Part shown: positions 45,110-55,499 of the stretch, in pieces
How positions within the stretch are numbered: the stretch's first letter is position 1
How the letters are laid out: each line of letters begins with the position of its first letter
DNA from: Gigaspora rosea
Taxonomy: Eukaryota; Glomeromycota; Glomeromycetes; Diversisporales; Gigasporaceae
Direction: 5' to 3'
Assembly: GCA_003550325.1 (NCBI GenBank)
Contig: QKWP01000595.1
Coordinates: forward strand, 109,809-173,808
DNA length: 64,000 bases
Made by a program: the position numbers and the translations under genes
The notes under the pieces: generated by a model
What the model saw: the letters and a program-made list of their open reading frames with translations, nothing else
Told to the model about the DNA's origin: nothing
Databases searched by the model: none

Positions 45110-46282
45110 AACAGGCTATTTAACAACTCTTTCTGATGATTCTCTGGACCAAAATTTCCCATAAGCACCAACCTATGAAAATTTGTAGTTAGTATTTTTA
45201 TACATAACAAAAACTCTATCTAGAAGCAACTTGGATACAGGACTTCAGATTGCATGCGAGAAGACTAAAATAGAGCTGAAAAAGATTTTTCCTTGTGGGT
45301 TTGGTTCTCTAAGTAGAAGACTTCATTGCTATAGAAAATGTAGTAGGGCTAAAACCCTGGAGTTTTTTGTCAAAAGATGTGGAAGTCTAGACAGAAACAT
45401 ACTTTTGGTTATCTATACTATTCTACAAAACATAAAACTTACACTCTTTACAAGTTTTGGTCTCCCTGCTATCTCTCTTTGGTTTTTTCGAAATTTCGCC
45501 AAAAAATGGGCAATCCAGTTTACCACCTCCAAAAGATCAGCAGTGTTTACTCCTTCCAATTTGGGAATACGTCTACCTAATCGGAATCAGTCACGAGTGA
45601 ATTTGAATCCTGCAAATAAACAAATGACACGTGAGATGTTTTGGTGGAAAATTCGAGATGAAATTTCTTTCTAGAACTTTCTATTAGGCGTAGTTTAGTT
45701 TTCTTTCTTTTATGTACATAATACTTTGGCAGAATTACGCTGCGCAGTATTATAATTTTTAAACATTAGCAGTATTAGTATTAGTATTAGTATTAGTATT
45801 TGTTATCTCCTCTCTTTTTTCTCATTTTTTTTAGATAGGATTAGTCAGTTCCGCCTTGTTTATAGGCTTTTTCTTTGTTTCTCTCATCTTACATCTTTTT
45901 CTTTTGTTGTTGTTTCTGGTTTCTCATCTAGGCTCGATGCTATTTCCCCTCTTTTTTTTTACGACCCTTTTATTTCTTTTATATCTCATTTTTTCTTGAA
46001 TGGTAGTATACAGATAATAGTATATGCTATTATTATCTGACCCCACCATTGATGCTAGGTGGGAGGGATTTGAAGAGAAATCCTATAAACTTGATGGCAC
46101 TGACATTAAGACTCCATTCTCTCAGGAGTTTGGTGCGACTAGTTGCATTTGGGCACTCTTAGAAGTAGCCAGATGATGTTGGACCTATATAATAGTGGAT
46201 ATATTAGTTCGTTTACAATTGTAAACTGCTCAGGATTAATAAACTAGTTAGGCTCTAGCAAGGCCGTCAAAGTTAAAAAAAA
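45110..46282 (+). mobile_element. 5'-truncated LINE with poly(A) and 17-bp target duplication
   Basis: AATATTTGGTGCTTATA occurs exactly at 45093-45109 and 46283-46299, the target duplication. The 3' end is an A run preceded by AAGGCCGTCAAAGTT. The 3' UTR words CTCTCAGGAG, TTGCATTTGGG and CAGATGATGTTGGAC match the LINE at 32.7 kb. A 147-aa plus-strand frame (45231-45674, ending TREMFWWKIRDEISF) fills the front; I do not recognise its domain. An (ATTAGT)n run lies at 45770-45800. The first about 110 bp may be inverted: their minus strand reads FHRLVLMGNFGPENHQKE, resembling a LINE endonuclease block. Confidence 0.8.
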
Positions 46283-46362
46283 AATATTTGGTGCTTATAT
46301 AGGGTGTGACTATAAGACTGTGATTATAGAAAGGTCAGACTTTATTGGTTAATTCTAATTTG

Positions 46363-46550
46363 GTGTTTTCAAATTTCTGGTATTACTAAAAAATAAGTAT
46401 ACAAAACAAAAATTAACTTTGTGTAGCCTTATATATAAAAATAAGCTTAATAATTTTCAGTAGATTTTAGTAGATCAAAAAAATCTGATCTACTGACTGG
46501 AATTTGAAACACCAAGTTATGCAAACAAAAAATTGACTTAGTATAATCTT
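46363..46550. repeat. Relict inverted repeat with PIF/Harbinger-like termini
   Basis: TTGGTGTTTTCAAATTTCTG near 46360 is mirrored by CTGGAATTTGAAACACCAAG near 46495. Twice, at about 46402-46434 and 46517-46550, a sequence of the type CAAAACAAAAATTAACTTTG plus TGTAGCCTTATA resembles the terminus of the PIF/Harbinger-like MITE at 38200-38589. Too decayed for firm assignment. Confidence 0.35.
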
Positions 46551-47115
46551 ATATATAAATAATATTAAATTTAATAACTATTTTTTATATTCTAGTAATA
46601 AGTAACAGAAATTTTTATTAATAAAAATTTGTGCCAGAATTTGTTTATCATAACCAGAATTTCTGGCATTTCTGGCATTTTACAATACAATTTTGTACTC
46701 TAATTCTCTATATACAAGATTTAAAATAATTTAATATCATAGTGAATTTATAAAATTAAAGTATTTTAACTACTATAAAGTGCATTATTTACTATTTGCT
46801 TTTTGATATTTTTTAATATAAACTTATATAGATAATGTATAACCTATCTTATTATAGAAAGATAGGTTAAAATGATTTATATAATTTTATAATAAAAAAT
46901 GCCAAAAAACAAATAGTAAGTGTCATACTTAATAATTGTCAAAATACTCTAATTTTATAACTTCGCCAAATTAGTAGCCTGTTAAAATTATAGCTATGGA
47001 TAGGAGGTAAGCTTTTCAGATAACAGTCCATAATGTCACATGAAAAAAATTATACTAAATAGCAAAAAGGAATTGTCTGTGTATATTGAAGAAGAAAAAA
47101 AAGAAAATCTTTTAT

Positions 47116-48900
47116 TTATAAATTAAAAAATTTAAGTTTGTTTTTAATTTTAAGGTTGTGAGCAAAGAATGTCCTTGTAGGGGTTACAACATTTTGACAA
47201 ATTTTTGTAAATAAATATTGTTTTTGATCACGAGATAATAGTATAGAAGAAATAGTATTTAATTGTTCATTTTTATCAAAATTATTATTTTGTAATAATT
47301 GAAAAGAAGCTTCTTCCCAAACTGATTTTTTTTGAAACATAAACTTTTCCAATTTCTAAACTACTAAAACAAAAATGTTGATATTCTTTTATATTTGGTA
47401 AAGATTTGAAGTTATTTTTGGAAAAAGAGCTAAAATTATGCCAAACCCATCTTGTACCATTCTTATATAAAATTTATTATTTTCTTTTGATAGATTATTT
47501 ACAATACTTTCTATATTATCAATAGTATTAACATGATTATCTTAATAAACTTGTTTAATTTGCCTAAAAAATGAATTACAAATAAATTTTGTATACTCAG
47601 AAATTATAAAATTAACAATGATTTCTTCATACCAACATAATATACATAGCTATGACCAAATCCAAAGTAATAAATTATTTTTATTTTGACCACTATAGTT
47701 ATCACAGGTTATCCTTAATTTTTTGTTTTTTTATTTTGAAGAAAATAATAGACCATATTTAATGTAGTATTAGCTCCGTTTGAAACTTTTTCTGGAAGTT
47801 TATTTTCATCAATTAAAAAATTTAATTGACAATTCTGTTTTCCTGTTTTGCAAACACTAAAAATATTTATAGAAAAAAGAGATTTAAAATAAAGTGAACT
47901 GACTTGTTGTGGCAAATATAGTATTTAATATTTTGTGCCCAATTATAACAAATATGTATAACATCTAAATTATTTTTACTCTCTTCAATATTGTTATTAT
48001 AATATTGTTTTTTAAGATTTGCAGCCTCCTTATGTTTATTATATTCAGCTTGAACTTTATTATATTCATCATTATTCTGTTTGGCAACCAATAATTTAGC
48101 TTTGAATGAAGTGCAAACTTTACAAAGATCACTTGCATGTTGTTGAAATTGAAGATTAGGAATCATTTTATGCTATAATCTTCTAAATATAAAATAAGAA
48201 CCGTTTCTTTCTAATTTATTATATGCAAGGTAAAAAATTTTTTATATCTATTATAAACTGAATTGTAGATTTGACCAGTAAAAGATAAATAAAAACTCCA
48301 GAATCATCTTGATATTATAATAGAGAAGAAAACCCATAAATTATTCCATTTTGCACTAGAAATTGTCTAATTGGTAATGTTATATTAAGATCTAAAAAAA
48401 CTCATGACTCTGTTTTAGATGCATGTCCAGTATTTCCTTGTACATATTCAGTTAATTCATTTAATTGCAAATGATTTTGTAGTGTAGAAAGTAAATAATC
48501 ACTAATTCTATATAACTTTAAATATGCGGGCTTACAAAGAAGCAAAGAATGATTATAATTATATCTATATATGCTTTTGTGGCTTATTTTTTTCTAAATT
48601 TCAAATGATATTAATTGAGATTTTATAAAAAGTTCAAGCTCACAATTTTCTAAAGCTTTTAATTCAAAATGCTTTCAAAATAGCATTTAAACCATACTTT
48701 TTTAAAGCAAGTTCTAAGGTCTTTCTGTTTTGAAGTTCAATGACAAGTACAATTACTAGGATTTTGAAAAATAATTTTAAATCATGAATTGTATCTAGAA
48801 CTAGTTCATTCTCTTTATAATCTTCTAATTTTAATTCAACTAAGTTATAAACAGGCCTAAAATTATCAACAGTTAGTAATTGAGATATTTCTTTAAGAAA
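47116..48900 (-). pseudogene. Decayed transposase-like gene of the NWAQN / SGQNKNN family
   Basis: Minus-strand fragments, N to C: HASDLCKVCTSFKAKLLVAK (48060-48130), a Lys/Asn-rich linker, HICYNWAQNI, QQVSSLYFKSLF, CKTGKQNCQLNFLIDEN, NGANTTLNMVYYFL, then CDNYSGQNKNNLLLWIWS, FIISEYTKF and EKFMFQKKSVWEEASFQLL. This series is characteristic of a fungal/animal repeat-encoded protein family, annotated I believe as DUF7869, which looks like an RNase H-fold transposase. Upstream, TEYVQGNTGHASKTES fits the family's N-terminal half. It has stops (for example within WIWS-LCIL and RQIKQVY-DN) and frameshifts. No terminal repeats were found. The family name is from memory. Confidence 0.6.
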
Positions 48901-49348
48901 AAATTAGTACAGTACAGTAAATTTTTTAAAAATACAAGAAAATCAACCAAATACAACAAATCATTTAAAAATACAAGTTAATCAAATACTAATTGATATT
49001 TAACTAAGTTAACATGAAGATCTTGCACAAGAATTAAAAAAATGCTTGTATATATTGTGAAGTTCTAACTTACAGGAGATTACTATTATAACTAATAACT
49101 ATCCTAGTAGTTATTTAATATACTATCCAACTATAGTCCAAGCCTTCTAAACCTTGAATTGGCAGGCAAAAAGAGGCATGGAAAGCTTGGTCTGGGTCTC
49201 AAGGTTCAGAGTGTCTTGTTATAGGAGTTAGAATAAGTATGTCTACTAGATTGTTCTTATTGTTCTTGTATTTGGGTATATTATTCTTTTAATAATCTCT
49301 ATAGTCTTTTTTTTATCGTAGCTTATAGAATTCTAATTGTTAATTCTT
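48901..49348. other. Intergenic, no gene seen
   Basis: No coding frame. The stretch 49130-49260 has higher GC than its surroundings and may belong to the repeat to its right. Confidence 0.4.
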
Positions 49349-50072
49349 GTAATGATCGTCACAGGAAATTACAAAAATTGGGGCTGAGGTAGCTCGAGTG
49401 CAGAGATCGATAATCAGTCGACAATAGGGGCACAGGGTTGTTATTGTTCAATAAATGAGGTAATCAAGGCTAATCAATACTAATTTATTATAAATACAAT
49501 AAATTAGGTACTAATTCTCTTTCTATCTTTCTTGTTTTATTGATCGTAATTTTAGCTTGCAACAAGGGTCATAGGGACAATAAGATTATTACGACAAACG
49601 ATTTTACAAGAATGATAGATTTTCTTATGTGACAAAATAAGTATACATTTTTATTTAATAAAAGAAAATAGTACAAAAGAAATAAGAAGTTCTATAGCTA
49701 ACACTTCTACTCTAATTTTAAAGGTTACTAACTGGAACTTGAACTAACTAGAACTAAATAGGACTACTTTGAACTTATTGGAACTATTCTGAACTGTTCT
49801 TTCCCTTGATGAGCCTAAGGCTCTTATGTACTTTTAATTACAGACTGAAAATTGATTCAATAGATTCGATTGAGTTTATGGATTCTTTTGACTCTTTCAA
49901 CTCTTTTGACTCTATTGAGTCCATCAAGTCATAGGCTTACTATAAATAGTAATGCTAAAATGTAATATTTAAAAATAGAAAAGATATATATAAGAAATAA
50001 TAAAAATTAAAAATAGATGTCAAGCACAACCTCCCTTTCTGACTATATAAGTCGAATTTGCCTATCACAACA
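49349..50072. repeat. Possible solo LTR or LTR-like repeat
   Basis: The segment ends CTATCACAACA on the plus strand (TGTTGTGATAG on the minus strand), a TG...CA-type LTR terminus, and contains TATATAAGTC near that end, like a TATA box on either strand, and AATAAA signals inside. The left boundary at TGTAATGATCGTCAC is uncertain and no target duplication was verified. GAACT-rich phrases repeat at 49735-49800 and TTTGACTCT phrases at 49885-49915. Treat as a fossil candidate only. Confidence 0.35.
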
Positions 50073-51843
50073 TACAGTATATTTATATATGCACTAATAT
50101 GTAGTTAATATCATCACATATAAATACAGATTTAATGATGCCTTTATTACTTATATTGATAAAATTTTATATAACTTAGAGTAACTTACAATCTTAATTC
50201 TATATTATCTACATAGTATTATATGCTAATACGATGTACTTACATTTATTACAAATTTATGCTAATTAAAAATTCATCTGCAACTAGATGTGTATTAGCC
50301 ATAAATTTTTTTCAAACCACATGTATATTACTTCTATACATTTTATGCTTTGTGCTGTAGCTAAATTAAACATACAATAGAACTAATTTATACCATTTTC
50401 AAATGCCACTAAGTAATAAAATACAAACTAAGATCTAACTATATTTTGTGTTTGCTTTTTAAGTTGCAATTTTACTATAACATTATTCTGATATATGGAA
50501 TTTTCAATTTGTATCTTACTGAGTAAAATTCATATAGGATTATTTTAAAGTACATAGTTTCTTGTTATTTGGTATAATTTGATAGGTACATTGGTATCAG
50601 CAGGATAATAGCAAAAGCATATGGCTAAAGGCTTTGTGCATTGCTATTATACTGTTGATGTCCATAATCCATATATCATGCCAAATAATAACTAATATTG
50701 TATATACAATATAAAATGCAAAACTATATACTATAAATTTCTTAATCATTTTGTATCTGAGAAATATTTGAGATTTTATATACAGGTGATATTCCAAAAT
50801 GCAGTTTTGTGTTAAGAAATATAAACTATGGGTAGAAAAAAAAAGGCAAAACGAAATGATAAAAAATACAAAAAAAAAACACCTGAAACATTTCTAGTCA
50901 ATGTAAATGCCCAGATACAAGAGTCAGTAATTTTTGAATTTAATTTTCTGTTACAAAGGGGAAAAGGGTCAAATGAAACTAATATATAAAATGAACAAAC
51001 TTAAAATCTATTGTAACGAATTGACTTCAAGTTAAAAGTAGTCTAGAGATTCTAGTTGAATTGCTAAAATTAGATCAGATAAATTTGATTCAATAGCAAA
51101 CATTACATTCCTCATTAAAAAGAAGAGCAAAAATAAATAATTAATTAATTATACAGTATAGTGCATTTATCTGAGAAAAAGAGCTTCATATGTACATACA
51201 ATTTTTACAGCCAAAATTTCTCGTGATCTACTGATCAGATCAGCATTATTTTAAAGTATATATGCAGTGAGGAATTTTGGGTTTACTAGTTCCTTTTGCT
51301 GAATGCAAATTTTGTCCCTTATTGAATGAAATAAATTACTTAAAAAAATTAATATAAAAAAATTATTGATTCGAATAATTGGTTGTAATTGCTGAATTGT
51401 TATTTCCGTAAAAGTGTTAAATGCTTATTTAAATATTTCTTCTTACTCATTAATGCTAATTCTCTAGTTCTTCACAATCAAAAAAAAGCTTCAGAAGCTC
51501 TTTTTTCCAGCAGGTTTTCATTGAAAACTGAAGTTTTTTGTCTTAATTTTGACCCCTTTACTTATAAACAATAATTAAAAAGTGCTGTTAAAACATGAGG
51601 ACTGCCCAACCGAAAGCGAGAAAGCCACCACAATACCCAAGGGGGATGAAGCACCGACCAGCAAAAAAACTTTAAACTGCTCTTATTTTTAAAAATTAGT
51701 GTAAAAATAAGTCTAATTAATGACTTCGGGGTTAGGAACTTTGCCTACTGAGTAGGTATAGGAAATGAACATACAGCCAAGTAGGAAATAAAACTCTAGA
51801 TTTATTTTTTATTTTTGGTTTTTTTTTTGGTTTATGTAATTTA
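50073..51843. other. AT-rich intergenic, no gene seen
   Basis: No coding frame with family features. A short frame at 51389-51571 is unremarkable. Confidence 0.4.
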
Positions 51844-52148
51844 GCACATATGTGTTGTAACGCACCCATCTGATAAACCAATCAGATTGTAGGATCAGGT
51901 GTAATGTGAAATCGAGAAAAAATAGCGATCTTTTAAAAAATCGCCTGTGGCTCATAATTTTGCTTATGAAACCACTCTTCGTGCTCTAACAAAAAAAATT
52001 CCTTGCAAAATTTTACTATAAAAACCTTTTCTCGCCTACACACTATTCTAACCTCACCCTAACCCTAACAAAAAAAACGGGGTTATTTTAGTTGTTTTGA
52101 TTTCACATTACACCAAATCATATGAGGTGCGCTACAGCGCATATGCGC
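51844..52148. mobile_element. Telomere-motif MITE (copy at 52.0 kb)
   Basis: GCACATATGTGTTGTAACGC on the left and GCGCATATGCGCTGTAGCGC read inwards from 52148 are inverted repeats, followed on both arms by a CACC and further in by GGTGTAATGTGAAATC. The core has GCTTATGAAACCACTCTTCG, GTGCTCTAAC and CACCCTAACCCTAAC. ACCAATCAGATTGTAGGATC lies near 51880. No coding capacity. Confidence 0.8.
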
Positions 52149-52271
52149 AAAAATATTTTTTTTTGCTCGTTTTTTTTTTTTTAAAATTATTTTTTGGTTT
52201 TTTTTTAAATTATTTTTTAATTTTTTTAATCAATTTTAATTTTCAAATTATATTTTAAATTATTTTATTTT

Positions 52272-52492
52272 ATTTTAGGACAGGACTAGTCAGTGCACCG
52301 TGCACTTTGTGCCACCTATTTTTATATCTCAAAATTTTACTAGGGTAACACCTGTTGCACTTCTAACAAAAAATGATCCTCTCGCGATTTTGTACTAATC
52401 TTGATTCTAACCTTAACCCTAACCCTAACCCTAACTTTACGCGAAATTAATTATTAGTACATTAGGGGCACAAAATACACAGGAGCACTTTC
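52272..52492. mobile_element. Telomere-motif MITE (copy at 52.4 kb)
   Basis: AGTGCACCGTGCACTTTGTG on the left is mirrored by AAAGTGCTCCTGTGTATTTTG from the right, imperfectly. The core contains TTAACCCTAACCCTAACCCT at about 52413-52437, the longest telomere-type run in the window, preceded by AAAATTTTACTAGGGTAACA and TTGCACTTCTAAC, a diverged version of the 52.0-kb core. Confidence 0.6.
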
Positions 52493-54088
52493 TAGATTTT
52501 CCTTATTTTAAATTATTTAAATTATTTTTTTTGTTTTATATTTGCCGTATAACCGTGAAGTAATGCATAGGGAACTTTTCGAATTTCACGTTATTCGTGG
52601 TTTTCCGGTATCTTTATTATTTCTAATTTTTACTTTTTTTATATGTTCAGTTTACCGGGGTAACAAAGGAACTGAAAAATTAACTTCAAATGTGCCTTAT
52701 GGTATCTGATTGAGAAGTATATCACATGATGATAGAAATTGTTCTCATTGGATAATCTTTAAATTCGTGTAACGAAGCTTCGTAGGGTCATTTTCAAGGC
52801 AAAATTTTGGTAGTACAAAAATAATGAAGTACGTATACCGGTTAAATATTTATCCGCTATGTCGATCATTTAATTTTTCCCAACAAATTTAAACAAAAGA
52901 TCTGGACTTCAATAACAACTTTTTAATAAGATAACAGGTAATAAAATTTGTACAAAATAAGCTTTGTGTACCATAGATTAATATTTAACAAAAATCTCAT
53001 TTTGGTTGGGGGACCCCGGAACCTTATTTTCAAGGCAAAGACCCCATTTGTTTACAAAAGACGAGCTTTCCACGGGATTTCTCTTCACGTCTCATCCTTC
53101 ATTCTTCTTACTGTGGTCTTGGGCAATCTTGATAACGTCCTTATCGCGATCTGACCACAATTTCTTCACGATTTCTTTCAGATTTCTTGTCAACTTGGGG
53201 CCTTTTAGAGGCTTGATTGGATTCTTATTTTTTCGGGACTATTTCGCTAAGGCCAAGAATTTTTTTTTTTGCGCTACGATTCCTGTATCTCGTGATAACA
53301 CAGGATCCTGGGTTTGCTACTAACAATAATCACTCTAACAACCCTTTATTCTGATTAGGTAGCTGCGTGACGTCATCGCACTAAACCAAGAACGGATGCA
53401 TTTTTTGTGTACGAAATTAGATATATTACGTAGATTTTACAGTGTAAAATGCATGATGTACATACGTATTTATTAAGGGAGGCGCTATATAATGTAGTGC
53501 TGGAGTAGAAGGAATTATGAATACATTAATGACTATTATCATTATTATAACAGATAATTACTATTAATAGTATGCGTCGGTGTGGGAGAAATATATTATA
53601 TATACTTCTTTGGAGAGGCGCAATTTAATTTTATGTAGGGATAGCGGTAAATTATTTTATTGCTAATTCTAGTACTGTGTGGGGAGAGAGTTGGCTTCGT
53701 GCATTTAACTTAACTAATTAAGGAAAAATAAAATTGCACATGCCACATAATAATGCAGCAAAGGGCTATCTTGAAATTTCATTTTATGAAAATTGCATGG
53801 TTGACTATAAATAACGCCAATGCGCGTTTAAAATAACGAGCCACTACGTATAATATATTTACTATATACTTTTGAATCTAACTGGATTTGCATATATAGC
53901 TAATAATATACAGTACATTGTTTGTATATAAATGATTCGAAAATTTCAAGCCAGTTTATCATATTGACACTCAAAACATAGCGTAAATGCGTGTTATTTT
54001 GAAAATTTATTAGAGTGTACGGAATATGGTTAATAAAGAATAAAGTATTGTGTAAAGATCGTAACAAACAAATCTTAATTCCGGGCAT
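52493..54088. other. Intergenic, no gene seen
   Basis: ATTTTCAAGGCAAARNYCC occurs twice (52791 and 53026). No family features were found in the frames at 52948-53323. A slightly more GC-rich, unique-looking stretch lies at 53330-53720. Confidence 0.4.
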
Positions 54089-54095
54089 ATTTATT

Positions 54096-54309
54096 GTCAC
54101 GGATGATCATGAAATTGGATGATGGTGAAATTTGAAACTATTTTATGTACGATTTTTAAAAATTTTTAGGGCCTTTTTGTTAATAGTTAAATTAGGATTT
54201 AGGGTTAGGGTTATTAATAAAAGAGTATAGGTGGATTTTGGTAGGGTTTATATTTTCAATTTGAGACCCCCAAATTTCACCATCATCCGATTTCACGATC
54301 ATCCGCGAC
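54096..54309. mobile_element. 214-bp MITE with a TTAGGG core, GTCACRGAT family
   Basis: GTCACGGATGATCATGAAAT and inward-read GTCGCGGATGATCGTGAAAT are the start of roughly 40-bp terminal inverted repeats that continue into GGATGATGGTGAAATTTG on both sides. ATTTATT is duplicated at 54089-54095 and 54310-54316. The centre reads GGATTTAGGGTTAGGGTTAT. Confidence 0.9.
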
Positions 54310-54479
54310 ATTTATTATAGTTATAGGTGTTATTTTTTTTTTTTTACATACTCGTTAAATAATGTAATTTTTAAATAGGTTTAATATTGTATTTTTTTTT
54401 TTAATCGAATTGATTTATTAATATGTTTCTTTTAGATTAATTGAAGAAATACTTTATCTCATTGCTAAAATCAAATTTT

Positions 54480-54720
54480 GTGAATATTTAGAAAACTTCA
54501 ATCATTGAAAATGGATTTGTGCCCAATTTAAGTATTTATTCATTTGAGACAGAGGATTATATCTAAAAGCATTCATTCTCAAAGTATTTTTTAAGGTGCG
54601 AAAGAGGTACATTTTATTAAATAATTCATCGTGACATCTTGCAGAGATGCATGAAGGCCATTGACCAATTTTTTGAATAAGCGTTAGTTGGACACTGTGA
54701 TATGCAACAAGTGACAATTA
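54480..54720 (-). other. 71-aa minus-strand frame, unassigned
   Basis: The frame 54502-54717 (LTLIQKIGQWPSCISARCHD, FRTLKNTLRMNAF) has protein-like composition, with a balanced mix of charged and hydrophobic residues, unlike the low-complexity frames around it. I do not recognise a family. It could be an exon of a decayed host gene or transposon. Confidence 0.3.
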
Positions 54721-54815
54721 TGATCATGCTGTCCAATTGGAAATTAGATTTTGGGTACGTACATCATTTCTTTCTCGAATAAGCCATAAACTCGTTTCAC
54801 TCTGTTCCTGGTACA

Positions 54816-55005
54816 ACTCTTTATGGTAATGTTAAATAGTCATTTTAATGGTTCTTTATAATTAATGTTAAATAATCATTCGAACAGCTTTTATAGTTAA
54901 CGATAAATAATCATTCTAAAAACTCCTTATGTCATTTTAAATAATCATCCTAATGGATCTTTATTGTTTGTGTTATAAAACCATTCTAACAAGCTCTTTA
55001 GGTTA
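54816..55005. repeat. Degenerate tandem repeat of about 37 bp, five units
   Basis: Units have the form CTCTTTATRGTTAATGTTAA followed by ATAATCATTCTAAYRG, with substitutions and small indels. The region is non-coding. Confidence 0.75.
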
Positions 55006-55285
55006 AGCACTTAGTGTTTGATTATGATAATTTTGATATAGTTAATGATTCGTAAGACTTTTGATCAAATTTTAAAAGCTTTCATCAACAAAAGACGAAG
55101 CTTTAATTGATAGGTGTCGTTATAATGAGCTTTTAAATATATTTTTCAAAAATAATTGGTTGCGTGACAGGTTGATCGACAAAATTAAGTAAAAAAGTTT
55201 TCTATTTTAAGGTTTGCCTATAAAGTTCTAATAGCTCATAATTTTGGTTTTTAACTTTAACCCTAGTTAATCTGGGCTAATAATT

Positions 55286-55493
55286 GTCACAGATCATAAT
55301 TTAAAATGAAATCTACATTTCTACTTAACCTGCTAGCCTTCTAAAACCCACTAATACTTGTTTATTATAATTTTCTTTAAAACTAACCCTAACCCTAAAC
55401 CCCTAACCCTAAAAAATGCACTCAAAAAAATTTAGTTTTCGAGATTTTATACTATAATTTCATTTTAATCTGGATTTCATTATAATCTGCCAC
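55286..55493. mobile_element. 208-bp MITE with a telomere-like core, GTCACRGAT family
   Basis: GTCACAGATCATAATTTAAA and inward-read GTGGCAGATTATAATGAAAT start the inverted repeats. AATAATT is duplicated at 55279-55285 and 55494-55500. The centre holds AACCCTAACCCTAAACCCC then TAACCCTAAAA. Same family as 54096-54309 by ends, length, 7-bp duplication and core. It lies directly in front of the BTB-BACK-TLD relic. Confidence 0.88.
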
Positions 55494-55499
55494 AATAAT

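Larger units (their letters stand above)
43858..46342. mobile_element. Pogo/mariner-like element broken open by three later insertions
   Basis: Left end CAATCAGATCTCTCTATAAT followed by CACC, and inward-read right end AAGTCTGACCTTTCTATAAT followed by CAC, are imperfect inverted repeats, with TA on each side (43856-43857, 46343-46344). Inside are the AAATAAGCTAC MITE (44077-44934) with its own hAT insertion and the LINE at 45110-46282. Remaining own sequence is about 450 bp, without coding capacity. Confidence 0.5.

Noticed and set aside
45231-45674. 147-aa frame as a host gene
   Set aside because: It lies entirely between exact LINE target duplications and ahead of a poly(A) tail, so it is carried by the retroposon; I could not name a domain.
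52413-52437. True chromosome end or internal telomere
   Set aside because: Only about three and a half units, and sequence continues on both sides within an inverted-repeat element.
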